Source of the DNA: Thamnaconus septentrionalis
Lineage: Eukaryota > Chordata > Actinopteri > Tetraodontiformes > Monacanthidae
Direction: 5' to 3'
DNA: 64,000 nt
Assembly (NCBI GenBank): GCA_009823395.1
Contig: CM020518.1
Coordinates: 1-64,000 of the forward strand
How positions within the stretch are numbered: position 1 is the first letter of the stretch; every line of letters begins with the position of its first letter. Below, piece after piece: positions 54,332-64,000 of the stretch. The translations under genes and the position numbers were made by a program. The notes under the pieces are model-generated. The model did not search any database. It saw only the letters and a program-made list of their open reading frames with translations, and was not told the origin of the DNA.

Positions 54332-57300
54332 TCACTCTACTAAGTCACACTATTGTGGAACTGCAATACAATAATACACAACGACTGTTAATGTTGCCAG
54401 GATGTGAAGCAGCAGCTTCCTCATTCTGATTGGCTGCTGCCAATGAAGGTGATCACTGATAGGGTGGAGCCTTTAGCTTTATGCTAAGCTACCACATCCC
54501 ACCTTGTGCTCCTGGTGGCGATCCAACAGAGCTTCTGCTCCAGCCACGTCATTGGCCAGTTCGTCAGCGTTAATGAGGGCCTTCATCTCCGTCACCCAGC
54601 TGGTCAGATCCCTGAAGTCAGCAGTGAAGCGCTGCAGGCTGGAGAGCACAGAGGACTTTAGTCATCATGGAGACATTGACATCATTACTGCAACCAAAGT
54701 AGAGCAAAGAGAAAAGAAATGAAAATAAAATATTGATGAGTTCTTGACATGAACAGTGTGATGATTGACAGCTGTCTCCATAATGCTGATCTAATGTAAA
54801 CAGCAGAGATGATGTTGAAAGGGGCCTCAGGTGAGAAGGTTTCTCCACCAAGAGGACAAACACTGCAGATCATCCACTGTAGACAACACAGAGAAGCTCT
54901 GAGCCTTGCTGGCGTCCTACTGGTAGGAGTCGTTGAGGCGAGCGTGGCGCTCGGCCGCCAGAGTGCCGATCTGCTCCCAGTTGGTGACCAGCTCGTCCTT
55001 CTTCAGGTGGATCTGGGAGGCGTTCTGGGGGTACGTCTGCTGCAGACGCTCCACGTCAGCGCCCAGCGTGTTGACCTGGAGCCACAGACAGAGAAGACGT
55101 GTGGAGCGTGAAACATCAGGAGGAAGCAGGATGAAGGTGCAGGAGGGTCTCTGCCCTGACAGGAAGCAGTAGGAGACTCATCTGAAGATCTACACACAGG
55201 GTTGCTGTGCAGCTCCATACAATAAATCACATGGTGTCACATTCCCCTCATCATCACACACACATCATGTGACCATAAACCCTCTTCATCCTCACGCAGC
55301 TCAGGGCGTTCTCTCAAAACAAAGACCATCTATTCATTAGGGTTAGGGTTCATCTACACATGACAGGGAGGGAGAGGGGGGCAGTGAAGTCCTTGCCTTG
55401 TCTCCCAGGGCGGCCAGGTCTCGCTCCAGACCCTCATGTTTGCGCAGCAGAGCCTGAACGCTGGCCAGGTCTCGACCAAAGTCGTCTGAGGACATCAGCT
55501 GCTCCTTCTCCTTGATCCAGCTGATGGTCTCGTCCACGTCCCTGTTGGTGAAACTTCAGGTCTTCAACAGCACTTTCACTCTGACTCCAACACATTGACA
55601 ACAACCTAAAGGTCCACTGTGGAATGTTTGGAAAGTTTGAAGAAGAAACAGCGACATCTAGTGGTCACATTTTAGACTGCAGCATATTTCACTCTCCCTG
55701 CCTCTCCTGAGTTTGCCAGTGAACTACGTTGGCCCCGTGCACCCCAACCTGGATAGCTGCTCCACCTTCTTCTTCTTTTGTTGCTGGAATTACACAAATT
55801 TCATTTCCAAATGTGGAATGAATGAAGGCTTCTCTTCTCTTCCTGGATTGTCCACACCAGGCTTCCTTAGATTGTAATGCAATCATCCACTTGTATTCAT
55901 GTATTTCTGGGCAGTGTGTTGAGTTTCTACCAATATAAAGATCAAATATTCCACACTGGACCTTGAAATGAAACCTCAGACGTGTGGTTTAAAATGCTGC
56001 TGCTGTTGCTGCAGCTGCTGCTGACCTGTTGAAGCGCTGGACCTCGGCAGCTCCGAACAGCTTGGCCTGCCTCTGCTGGGCCAGGTCCTTCAGGTGCTGC
56101 CACGCAGCGTTGACCTCGTCCTGCTTGCGGGTGATGAGCTGGGCCTCCGGATGGGCCTCCTGGACGAGCCGAGCCGCCAGCTGGTTGACCTCGTTCACGC
56201 GCTCCTCGTGGGCAGCCAGGTCGGTCTGGAACTCCTCAAACTTCTTCTGCAGGAGCTCCACATGCTCCAGGTCTTGGCCCAACTCCTCCGAGGTGGCCAT
56301 GGTCTCCTGCAGCAGAGCGACGTCACGCACGCATTTTAATATCAGCTACTGTGGGCAAACTACGGTACTTCCTCCATCTTTCCAGTGTTGTCAGAGTCAT
56401 TTCAATAACGAGCTAAACCCCCTGGTGGTTCTGGGTGGTACTAAGGACACAATGAGGCTTAAAGGGTTTTTAAAAACTTTATTTGTCACCTTGTCACTGA
56501 TCCAGTCCAGGGCATCTTCGCACTCGCGCAGGTACTGCACCAGTTTCTGGGCCTGCAGGAGACGCAGGCCCTTCTCCTTGGTCTTCTGCAGGAGAAGGTC
56601 CCACAGACGGTGCAGCTCCTCAAGACGAGTCTGACGCAAAGCAAAAGAAAGAAAAAGTCATCATTCATTTATAATAATTGAAAAAAGTCAACTTCAGTGG
56701 TAAAGCTTCACGTTTCTGATCATTCCTTTGAAATCAACACAGACAGCAAGCACCACAAACCCAGGCCCTTCATGTGCAGTCAGACTGATATACAGTAGTT
56801 GACTAGGAAAGTCAACTACATCATCAAGAGAGATATAAAGCTGAGGGAAAGACTAGAGAAGTTGTAGAGAGGCAGTTGACAGCACTGCAGTCAGGGTCAG
56901 CGCAGCACCAACTTGTATGTACTGGACCATGATGACGCTGGTCACTATGGGGATGTGCTGAGTCCGGTAGGGCGTGTAAGACTGAAGCAGACGCAGCAGG
57001 TGAGCAGCTTGACACCAGTGTGGAGGACACAGAGAGCAGGAGGGGTCTTACTCGGATGGTCTCGGATGCAAAGTGGCCCTCGCTGATCATCAGGTTGCCG
57101 GTGTCGTCCAGCTTGACGATGGCTGCAGAGTTGGCCTGGACCTCGGCCTCGAAGGCCTGGTGCTTCTGCAGCTTCCCCTGCGGCAACCACAACACAGGAC
57201 GTCAATACACCAGCTCGCACTTCTTACTTCTCATCAAGGTGCAATAAAACAATGACCTCTGTCTCTCAATATTATATATTATCTATTCCAAGTGTGAGCG

Positions 57301-57552
57301 GCAAGGCCGGCGTACCTGCAGGTTTGATGGGTCCTTGTAGTTTTCGTCGGAGGCGATCTGCAGTTTCTCCTGGATCCACTTCTCCAGCTCGTCGGCGTCT
57401 CTGCGGAAGAACTGGAAGCGGTACGAGTCCTCCAGCTTCTGCCGCCGCATGATGGACAGGTCCTTGAAGCGGCGGTAGCGGTCCAGCACCTGCTGCCGAC
57501 GCTCCTGGATGTCCTCGGCCGTCTCCAGCACCTTCGCCCCTGCGCTGTCCAT
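32917..57552 (-). CDS. sptan1: Alpha-II spectrin (nonerythroid alpha spectrin), 54 coding exons
   Basis: Exons in order: 57316-57552, 57052-57177, 56490-56630, 56026-56306, 55397-55541, 54921-55075, 54503-54638, 54145-54246, 53921-54058, 53725-53835, 53522-53599, 52987-53142, 52480-52684, 51654-51835, 50765-51008, 50450-50572, 50149-50366, 49817-49909, 49492-49626, 48600-48748, 48302-48358, 47042-47240, 46520-46624, 46399-46431, 45557-45604, 44593-44684, 44322-44466, 43633-43814, 43229-43328, 42782-42979, 42530-42676, 42321-42424, 41818-41980, 41158-41172, 40224-40355, 39783-39920, 39592-39696, 39228-39436, 38739-38859, 38338-38459, 38077-38209, 37888-37986, 37520-37679, 36771-36847, 36455-36664, 35838-36134, 35596-35708, 35232-35249, 34486-34540, 34164-34360, 34024-34077, 33663-33809, 33413-33560, 32917-33042. 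The total is 7404 nt, 2467 aa (human about 2472-2477). Triple-helical spectrin repeats fill most of it. An SH3 domain (about 970-1026, [13 protein letters not shown]) interrupts repeat 9/10. Calmodulin-like EF hands ([28 protein letters not shown]) lie near the C-terminus, which ends FTRSLFVN. It pairs with beta spectrin to build the submembrane actin skeleton. Confidence 0.97.
33811..33843. repeat. (CA)n microsatellite in SPTAN1 intron
   Basis: A CA run abuts the acceptor side of SPTAN1 exon 52. Similar CA runs abut spectrin exons at 36665-36682, 37424-37458, 37681-37705, 50582-50612, 51977-52010 and 54250-54330. Confidence 0.9.
35232..35249 (-). other. sptan1: SPTAN1 18-nt microexon (repeat 21 insert)
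   Basis: Between exons 47 and 49, CAG is followed by 18 bases and then GTTAAT on the minus strand. The 18 bases join in phase to give T-Y-L-L-D flanked by split Arg and Gly codons. This restores the human order ETR-TYLLDG-SCM. Skipping it keeps the frame. It corresponds to the known six-residue insert in spectrin repeat 21. Confidence 0.85.
35303..35352. repeat. (GA)n microsatellite
   Basis: About 25 GA units just upstream, in transcription order, of the 18-nt microexon (35232-35249). Confidence 0.9.
40357..40406. repeat. (GA)n microsatellite
   Basis: A GA run (CT on the transcribed strand) directly before the acceptor of SPTAN1 exon 35. It acts as that intron's polypyrimidine tract. Confidence 0.9.
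40674..40711. repeat. (TA)n microsatellite
   Basis: About 17 TA units in the intron carrying the 15-nt microexon. A CAGA tetranucleotide run lies nearby at 40538-40574. Confidence 0.9.
41158..41172 (-). other. sptan1: SPTAN1 15-nt microexon (repeat 15 insert)
   Basis: On the minus strand TAG, then TTGTCCAAGCTGCTG, then GTAAGT encodes L-S-K-L-L in phase 0 between ...DPTNIQ and SKHQKHQ. It matches the five-residue alternative insert known in mammalian alpha-II spectrin repeat 15. It has a strong donor and is skippable without frame change. Confidence 0.85.
41329..41741 (+). mobile_element. hAT-like nonautonomous element
   Basis: Starts CAGGGGTGGGCAAACTACGG and ends near CCACCAGTCTACCAGTTTTC. 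The interior holds GGTTCTAGATGGTTCTAGGA-type ten-base repeats, then a CAAAGACACTGATTTGGTTG block and the CCATCCATCTGCTGCTGC block. No protein frame. It lies in the SPTAN1 intron just upstream of exon 34. Confidence 0.7.
42723..42772. repeat. (GGGTT)n minisatellite
   Basis: About eight units of a TTGGG pentamer next to the donor of SPTAN1 exon 30. Confidence 0.9.
43330..43476. repeat. (GA)n array
   Basis: Nearly 150 bp of GA with occasional GG, forming the pyrimidine tract before the acceptor of SPTAN1 exon 29. Confidence 0.95.
44208..44310. repeat. (GGAT)n microsatellite
   Basis: An interrupted GGAT/GATG array next to the donor of SPTAN1 exon 27. Confidence 0.9.
44770..45540. other. SPTAN1 intron, nothing further recognised
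   Basis: Several AGCT and AATC tandem motifs and open frames without splice context. No counterpart of the longer mammalian calmodulin-binding exon was found here. Confidence 0.4.
45557..45604 (-). other. sptan1: SPTAN1 exon covering the calmodulin-binding region
   Basis: Sixteen codons ([16 protein letters not shown]) with TAG acceptor and GTAAGA donor align with the human segment SARLMVHTVATFNSIK. The preceding SPWK of the human site, including its Trp, has no counterpart in the exons found. Confidence 0.75.
46399..46431 (-). other. sptan1: SPTAN1 short linker exon at the calpain/caspase region
   Basis: Eleven codons ([11 protein letters not shown]) sit where human alpha-II spectrin has QQEVYGMMPRDETDSK. 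The tandem CAG CAG CAG acceptor allows NAGNAG splicing, so one or two Gln may vary. See the finding on protease sites. Confidence 0.75.
46725..46760. repeat. (ACAAC)n repeat
   Basis: About seven CAACA units in an SPTAN1 intron. Confidence 0.9.
47514..47551. repeat. (CTGA)n microsatellite
   Basis: About nine CTGA units in the large SPTAN1 intron between exons 21 and 22. The rest of 47250-48290 shows no exon. Confidence 0.9.
48302..48358 (-). other. sptan1: SPTAN1 57-nt exon after SH3 (SH3i-type insert)
   Basis: This 19-codon exon (phase 2 at both ends) encodes [19 protein letters not shown] directly after the SH3 exon pair. It aligns with the 20-residue SH3i insert of mammals and is one residue shorter. 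The acceptor lies in a CCAAGCCAGG tandem repeat (48363-48394 on plus) with a poor pyrimidine tract, so its inclusion may be regulated. The exon start was chosen to keep phase. Confidence 0.7.
48886..49417 (+). mobile_element. hAT-like nonautonomous element with internal VNTR
   Basis: Starts CAGGCGTGGGCAAACTACGG and runs through the shared TCATCAAACAGCTGCATCTC and CAGAGTCATTTCAATAAAGA blocks. A GGTTCTAGG/GGTTCTGGAT array with a second-order duplication (about 49060-49225) follows. It ends ACCAGTCTACCAGTTGCCCC. It sits between the two SH3-coding exons of SPTAN1. Confidence 0.7.
52795..52954. repeat. Perfect 26-bp inverted repeat around a tandem duplication
   Basis: The arm 52795-52820 (TTCAGTTGGAGGAGGCC at its inner end) is exactly reverse complemented at 52929-52954. 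The interior is two near-identical copies of about 55 bp (GGGACCGGTTCTTGGACCCT at about 52824 and 52883). No frame inside. It lies in the SPTAN1 intron between exons 12 and 13. Confidence 0.85.
54250..54332. repeat. CA run facing a GT run (potential hairpin)
   Basis: (AC)n at 54250-54280 and (GT)n at 54297-54330 are separated by about 16 bp and can fold back on each other. They lie right behind the acceptor of SPTAN1 exon 8. Confidence 0.85.
55609..55964. mobile_element. MITE with terminal inverted repeats
   Basis: The left end AAGGTCCACTGTGGAA and right end TTCCACACTGGACCTT are inverted repeats with one mismatch. GCGACATCTAGTGGTCAC near the left end and the terminal ACTGGACCTT are hallmarks of a widespread fish nonautonomous element. 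Related fragments lie at about 12455-12610 and 30475-30700. Confidence 0.75.
56342..56445 (+). mobile_element. hAT-like element fragment
   Basis: TGTGGGCAAACTACGG, then CAGAGTCATTTCAATAACGA and a CTGGTGGTTCTGGGTGGT remnant, a deleted copy of the 41.3 kb family. Confidence 0.55.
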
Positions 57553-59225
57553 CTTCTGCAGGAAGACAACCAAGCCAGGACAGAAAGAGACAGGAAGTCA
57601 TATCTCTGCTCACATGTTGTTCATTAACTACCAGGCTGACAGAGACGCCCAACTGCTCAGACACAGAGACTCTGGAACTTGGGTCTCTGCCAGCACTGTT
57701 CTGATACCGGAGCTCGCTTTAGAGCGGAGCTTCAATATTATCATGGTTGTTGTTGGTGTTATATGTGGAGGCTGGAATACAGATCATATGTACGTTAGTC
57801 CCGAGAGCAATCAGTGAGGTGAGCAGAGGTCCGAACAGGAATCAATTCACAAGTTCTTAGGGTAGAGTTTGGACTGAAGGTCCTTGAACTTCCTGATGAT
57901 TCTACTTTGGTTAACATGGCCAGCAGCGGGATCATTTCAAACATGTGAAGAGTCAGATGTTTTCCCTCACCCCCCCCCCCCCCCCCACCCCCACTCAGAG
58001 TGGGTGGAGTCTAGAGGCCGGCAGCTGACAGAGTGAATACCACAGAGGGGTGGGACAGGAAATTCCTCCGTCTGCTAGCACACAATGAAAGTTCTGCCGT
58101 CAGCCTCTCTCGCCCCACTGAGCCGGGCGAGCGAGCCAATCCCCTCACGTCAGAGTTGATGTAGCGTTGACACAATCACCATGCCATAGTTTCAGTATGG
58201 ACAGGGTTGCCTACTGCCTCCAATGAGAACGCAGCAGGTGGAGAGGCGACTGACCCTTGACAAGAAGGTGCAGCTTCTGATCAATGTGCTGCTGCCCCTC
58301 CGTCTCCTTCCTCTCAGTTGCTGGCAAACTACATGAGACACAGGACCTTGGACACGGAGAGCTGCCAGTCTGATTGGCTGCTGGCCTGAAGCCCGGAGAA
58401 CAGCTGGACATCGTCACAGTTTCATCTCATGAGATCTCGGCACCGCCCAGTCACAGTGTCCTCAACTCCCTCCAAGTCCAGCTCAGTGGTGGAGTGATGG
58501 AGTGATGAAGAGAAATGTCAACCTGCTGCTGCGTCTCACTAGCCCCACCCTCAGTTCAGTGAGTGATGGCCAAGCTGACTGCTGACTGCTGATGCTGCAG
58601 GCAGGAAGGAAAACACCATGGGTGGATGGTGGAGCGTCTCTCAATAGAGGATTGTTGCAGTCAGCAGGAGAGCTTTCACATGGAGCCAGCTGACACACAC
58701 ACACACACACACACAGGCTCATCAAAGTGATCATCCAACTCTTCCACTTCATCTCTCTGCTCAAACAAGCTGATGATGCAATCAACAAAATCATTTCAAA
58801 CACTCACACTTGTGTTATTTTGGAAACCAATTCACTACGAACCCTCTGTGACAATGTTCATGTCCACAACAAAATCCACAACTTTCTCATTTCACAAAGA
58901 AGGAGAAGAATTTCCCCCCTTAACTGTAGTACAGCCATAACCCAGACGGGTGAGGAGGAGAAGAAGGAGGAGGAGGAGGAGGAGGAAGAGGAGGAGAAGG
59001 AGGATGCCTTTGTTTATCCAGCATGGGGAACTTTGACAGGCGGTGCCACCCATGGATGTATTAGAAGAACTGGACACCAGACTGGCAATACGGCAGCGGG
59101 CTGATTCTCTTTTTTTTCTTCCAGTGGCCACTCGAGGTACTGCAGCTGGTTCTGATTGGCTGCGTCCTGTCGTGCCTGTAAGTGAGGTTCTCCAGGATTG
59201 TTCTGATTGAGGTGACACTGCTGCA

Positions 59226-59251
59226 GGGTTAGGGTTAGGGTTAGGGTTAGG
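59226..59251. repeat. Interstitial telomeric repeat
   Basis: Four consecutive AGGGTT units, in the opposite strand sense to the CCCTAA arrays at the left end of the window. Confidence 0.9.
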
Positions 59252-61218
59252 CCGCATCTTCTACTGACCCAACAATGCGGAAGCCTGACACGTTCCTTGC
59301 TTCTTTGTATCCAAACAATCAGAATTTTATTCTGCTTTCACCTGCCTGCTTTCTCACCTTGACTTCTTCAATGTTCTTCTCCTTCTCATATTGAGCGGCA
59401 TTACACACGGACAAATAATATTATTGCATAATACGATCGACCGCTCCAGTCAGAGACGATGAGAGTGCATTAGTGCGAGGGTGAGATGTGGGAGTCCAGG
59501 CCAGCAGAAGGTAGCAGATAAAGAGCTGCTCTCAGAAGATCAGATGGAAGCAGCGTTCTTATCAGCAGCAGCAGCAGCAGCAGCAGCAGCCTCACTGCTT
59601 TATCTGCAAGGCCTGCAAACACTCACACACACTCCAGAGAAAACACACCATCCTGTTAGCATTGGAGGTTTGACCACACGTCAAAATCCTAGATACTAAA
59701 TGACAGAGTGGGTCGGACACAGAGTGGGTTCTCCTCTGCAAGTCACTGAGCATTAAGGAATTTTATTTTGTTTTAATGCTTTAATATTAATATTATTATC
59801 ATTATTATTATCATTATTTCTTCTGTGGGCCATTTTTCTTCTTTTTCTTCAGATGCGTCCCTCATTGTTATTGGCAATGCATGCTTGTTTTAGCCAACTT
59901 GATGTCATGTTTAAAATGTGGAACTGTTAGCATCGGAAGTTAGCGATGGCTACAAACCATTTGAACTCACTTTCCAGTGTTTCCAGAAGACAAAAAGCAA
60001 AGTGTTTCTTTTAGGAGTGAAGCAGTGGAGGACAAAACTAAACTCTCAGTCTCTGATGAATGAACTCAGTGGCCAGTGGAGATATTTCCATGCTTGTAAT
60101 CACTAGGAAGTTGGCAGATCCCAGTTCAGCTGGTGTGACTGGCGCCTCTGGTTCATGTCCAGTGTCTGAGCTTCTTCCACTGACAAATCAATGAGCTGCC
60201 ACTCAGATGAGCTTCAGCACACAGAGCAGCACAGCAGGCTGCTTTCACAGCGTTAGCTTGGCAAGTAGGCGTGACGTCACCACCAGCTGATTGGTCCAGA
60301 CCATCACCTCCACAAGACGAGCGACATCAAGAACACAAACACTCCATCGAGCATCTTTTATCCTCTGCCTGGCAGCCAGATGGGGGCGACACCTCTTCCA
60401 TTAATTTGCCAGGAGCTTTCAAATGTAATTTAGCGACAGAGCAAATTGTTCAATAAAGGTTGAGACAACAGCAGGGTTGCACCGCACATCATCCTCCCCA
60501 CCAGCAGCGAGTTCCTCTTCACACAAAGCAGCTTTCTGTCCCACTGTCAAAGCCCCGGCGCCTCTGTTCAAAATACATTTCATACGTTTTCATTGCTAAT
60601 TCTGCAATTCCACCCACTCATCCGTGACCACCGAACACACGGGGTCCTCAATTCAGAGCAAAGCTTCCAAAACATTCAAACTCACCCGAGCCACATTTCA
60701 AACTGAGTCAAAGCTTTAAAGCGTCGCAGCAACAGAAAGAGAGGAAATACGTACGAATGTCAATGTTTCCGAGTCAGGATCCCACATCTCTGGATCAGCG
60801 TCAGGGTGGAACCCTGGACTGAGCCCTGTGAGGTGAAGCAGCTCCACCAATGAAGAGCCCAAGCAACAGAGACGCATTGCATCCGCAATGACTAAGGTGT
60901 AGAGGGAGCCAAGATGAAGCCCGGCCCCATGCGTAAGCGGCTGAGTGCCCGACCCATCCCCACATTGACTCAGCAAAACCAGCACTCAACATCCCTCTGA
61001 GCATCCACTCAAACACTTTGAAGGCAGCAGTGAAAGAGGAGCACTGCAGCCTCACTGCAGCTTCACTGTACCAGGTCTTTGCCTGTATTTTAATATTTGG
61101 CTACTTTGAACGCACAATCATCAAGAAGTAACCAACAGTACTAATAACAATACAAGCAAGGACAGAATCATCAATAATTGCATGGTGATAATGATTCAAT
61201 ATCATGTTATAACCACCA

Positions 61219-61220
61219 CC

Positions 61221-61296
<76 letters not shown>

Positions 61297-61297
61297 G
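61219..61297. repeat. (AAC)n microsatellite
   Basis: About 25 AAC triplets in SPTAN1 intron 1. Confidence 0.95.
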
Positions 61298-62521
61298 CCA
61301 TTGTTTTAGTTACGATCTATTTTGAAAAGTGATATCAAATGAAGTATTGGAAATAAAAAGCAAAGTGCAAACATGTCTGCAGCTTGTATTGTACACTTGT
61401 ACAACAACTGTAGGACTGTTTCCCTGCAGGAGCTGAGAGTCCTAGTTCCTATCTGGGTCACGGTACTGAACTGGTTCACTGAAGGAAGAACACAGGGAGG
61501 ATGGCTGCGACTGAAACCGTCTTCCACGCCATTAACTATGACGTCATTTCATCAAATATAAGCCTAAATTCACAGATCATGCATGAGACATGCCCCCCCC
61601 CCCCCCAAATGTATGTGACCACAGAAGAGAGAATTCTGAGTCCAGCAGCTCTGGCCTCGGAGAGACAGCAGACAGCCGCTGCAGTTATTTTGGGCGGCTC
61701 CCCTCCCTGTTAGCACAGCTAGCTGCTACTTAGCACGGATAGCAGGATGGCACTGCTGCTCGGGATGGGCATTACATCATCATTTCCGGTCACTCTCTTT
61801 TTTAAAAACAAAATATTTATAAATATATTTATTTTTATTTAATGTGTGTGTGTGTGTGGGGGAGGGGGGGTGAGATAAACGACGATTCTGTATTTACAGT
61901 TTATATAATATTTTTTCATGGGAGGAGAAGCAAAAAAAAATCGATAGCTAACAAGCACAGATGTAATGGTGGACTGAGGAGGGCTTGGACGTTTCCAGGG
62001 CCAACACACTCACACTGAGCCCCGCAACAAGCCGCCAGCTCGGCTCTCACTGGGGCGCCTCGGGTCGCTGTCACACTGGAAACCTCTGATCGCTGCTGGG
62101 GGACTCGCCTCCATTACAACTGCTAGCTCGAAGCTAACCGACGACGTAGCCGCATAGCTGAGAATAAAACCATCAAAACGACGCATCTTGGTGGTGTTAA
62201 TGAAGCAATTAAATGTGCAAAAGGGCAACGTGATTTCCGTCGTTATTTGCCGTAACGTGACGTCACCAGACAAGACATTCTGCAACAGCTACATACAGCA
62301 GATACAGTTAGCCTCCGAGCTAACACTACAGCAGCTGATCACAGCAGATAAATACAGTTAGCCTTGCAGCCAGTTAGCCTCCACGCGAACGGCAGCCAAT
62401 TGGTTGCAGCGTTCATGAAAAGAAATAAAATCTGCTCACGCAGATGTAAGATCGCCCAGTTAGTCAGTGCCAGTAGCTCAGAGACAACACAGAGTTAGTG
62501 TGTCAGTGTGTTTGTGTTACC

Positions 62522-62670
62522 TTAATAGGAGGAAAACTGAGCTTTGAACGAAAGAATGTCGAGGTCGATCAACGACGATGGGATGAGAAGCCCTTCTGCA
62601 ATGGCTGGACTGCCTTCTCACTACTGTGACGTCATCTTCTGCAGCTATCCGGAAACAGCCGATGAAATCC
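62522..62670 (-). promoter_or_regulatory. sptan1: Probable SPTAN1 noncoding exon 1 and promoter
   Basis: On the minus strand CTCCTATTAAG is followed by GTAACAC, a good splice donor with the exon ending at 62522, and no ATG-led frame joins the coding exon. A palindromic cAMP-response-type element TGACGTCA lies at 62627-62634. A second TGACGTCA is at 62258-62265 just inside intron 1. The surrounding DNA is CpG-rich. The start site itself is inferred. Confidence 0.5.
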
Positions 62671-62699
62671 GGAGACGCCCGACACGTTGAGTTTAAAAA

Positions 62700-63999
62700 A
62701 TAATAACAATAAAATAAAATAAAAATCGGTGCCAAAGACGTGAAATCAAATGGAACCAGCATGTAAATGTGTGCGGCTGAGACAACATTATTGCATCATT
62801 GTTGGAGTTTCCGGTGGAGCATAAATGTTTTTTATTACCACTTGTTTTAACAGTTTAAACCGAACACAGTAAATATATCTAATTTATTTTAAAGACATTG
62901 ATTCATAAATTGTTCAAGGTCTGCTTTGACACATTGACACACACACACACACACGTATGTATGTACACAAAGTGTGAAGCTACACTGGCTGCCTTGTGAA
63001 CACTGATCAGCATCAGAATCCCTGAAGTGTTTTCTGTTGCAGTCCTCCTGGATCACATGCTGTCACCAGACTGCGTCAGCAGCCAATAGGAGATCACTTG
63101 ACTGTGTTCCACTCACTGCTCTTATTAATGTTGTGACTTTGTCATCATCATCATCATCATCATCATCACCATCACCATCATCATCATCATCACCATCACC
63201 ATCACCATCATCATCATCACCATCACCATCACCATCACCATCATCACCATCACCATCATCATCATCATCACCACCTTGGTGTCTTAGGCTTCTCCAGGTC
63301 TCATCAGTGACCTTCAGTAAGGAGGTCCAGACCAGGTTCTCCCTGGACACCTCCAACACTGTCCCAAGGGCATTGGTGTCAAACTCTGCCTGCCTCTAGG
63401 GGGCCCCCAAGGTACTGAGCTACCTTGATATGCCTTTTTTTCCTTCCTGTGGTCTCCACTCTAACTAACAGTGACCCTAGCACAGCACCTGTCACTGCTG
63501 GTAGCAAAGGCATCATCATTATTATTACTATTATTATTATTATTATTATTATTATTGTTAGTAGCAGTAGCAGTAGTAGTATTGAGCACAGGACAATGAA
63601 GAAGCCTGGATCTCCATCAACTAAAGGAGGGGTCAAAGCGGTGCTAATAGTGTTCAGCTTGATGAAGATGCAGATGTCAGAGCTGATGCTCAAAATGTTT
63701 CATCAGGTTTGCATGTAATAAAGAAGAGTGCAGCAAAGCCAAGCGGCCGAGCATCAGCGTCACTGCCACCACAAACACACTGACAAACACACTTTGTCCC
63801 AACAGCCAAATGTTCTTTATTGGCTTCAACAGGAAGTGGACCTCACCTCAACCTTGTCAAAGGAAGTTAGCAGTCTTTGGCTCACTGTTCTACACATGCA
63901 TGCTGGTTCAAACACAACTGCCTTTTTCATTTGGAAAATACATCAGGTACTAATTCCATCAGGACGTGAAAGTCATTGCAATCATGAAAACAGCCATCT
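62700..63999. other. Intergenic region beyond SPTAN1
   Basis: Contains an (ATC)n array (63139-63272) and an (ATT)n array (63516-63557). TTTATT at 63816-63821 would be AATAAA on the minus strand, so the 3' end of a minus-strand neighbour could begin here, but no coding sequence is visible. Confidence 0.4.
63139..63272. repeat. (ATC)n compound microsatellite
   Basis: ATC and ACC triplets over about 134 bp. The minus frame is poly-Asp/Gly and not a gene. Confidence 0.95.
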
Positions 64000-64000
64000 T

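Larger units (their letters stand above)
57556..62521. other. SPTAN1 intron 1 (5' noncoding intron)
   Basis: The first coding exon has an acceptor CAG at 57556-57558 followed by AAG and the ATG, so a noncoding exon lies upstream in transcription order. The interval holds a poly-C run (57969-57986), CA runs, a CAG run (59565-59589), four TTAGGG units (59226-59251) and an AAC array. No coding exon was recognised. Confidence 0.6.

Overview
The window is vertebrate nuclear DNA, most likely from a teleost fish with a compact genome. The evidence is canonical GT-AG splice sites around exons of conserved vertebrate genes, short introns, and repeats typical of fish (terminal-inverted-repeat MITEs, a tRNA-derived SINE, many CA, GA, AT and CAG microsatellites). 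It starts with CCCTAA arrays, so the left edge looks subtelomeric. The species cannot be named from the sequence alone.

Layout. 1-425: interrupted telomeric repeats. About 950-1270: a hammerhead-like motif and a row of perfect hairpins embedded in telomere-like sequence. 1271-3900: AT-rich and microsatellite DNA with no convincing gene. 4132-15959 (minus): RALGPS1, a Ral guanine-nucleotide exchange factor, resolved as 19 coding exons (572 aa) plus an upstream ORF in the leader. 16.0-20.5 kb: leader, promoter and intergenic DNA with a long CTG/CAG array. 20576-24444 (plus): SET (template-activating factor I / PP2A inhibitor), 8 coding exons, 273 aa. 26749-32342 (plus): DYNC2I2 (WDR34, dynein-2 intermediate chain), 9 coding exons, 536 aa. 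32917-57552 (minus): SPTAN1 (alpha-II spectrin), resolved as 54 coding exons with fully consistent phases, 2467 aa if all are included, plus a probable noncoding first exon near 62.6 kb. 62.7-64.0 kb: intergenic.

The linkage SPTAN1-DYNC2I2-SET, with RALGPS1 nearby, recalls human 9q33-q34 (from memory). DYNC2I2 and SPTAN1 converge, with candidate poly(A) signals only about 45 bp apart. The four genes are housekeeping or signalling genes with no shared pathway; the neighbourhood is a conserved synteny block, not a functional cluster.

The most interesting observations are: (1) the structured RNA-like, telomere-embedded segment near the chromosome end; (2) a shortened SPTAN1 linker that lacks recognisable counterparts of the mammalian calpain, caspase-3 and calmodulin-binding residues; (3) two spectrin microexons (15 and 18 nt) and a 57-nt insert exon matching the three known alternative inserts; (4) a dispersed hAT-like family carrying an internal ten-base repeat; (5) perfect foldback elements inside introns. 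Exon boundaries were read by hand from reading frame, splice dinucleotides and remembered human proteins. No alignment or database search was run.
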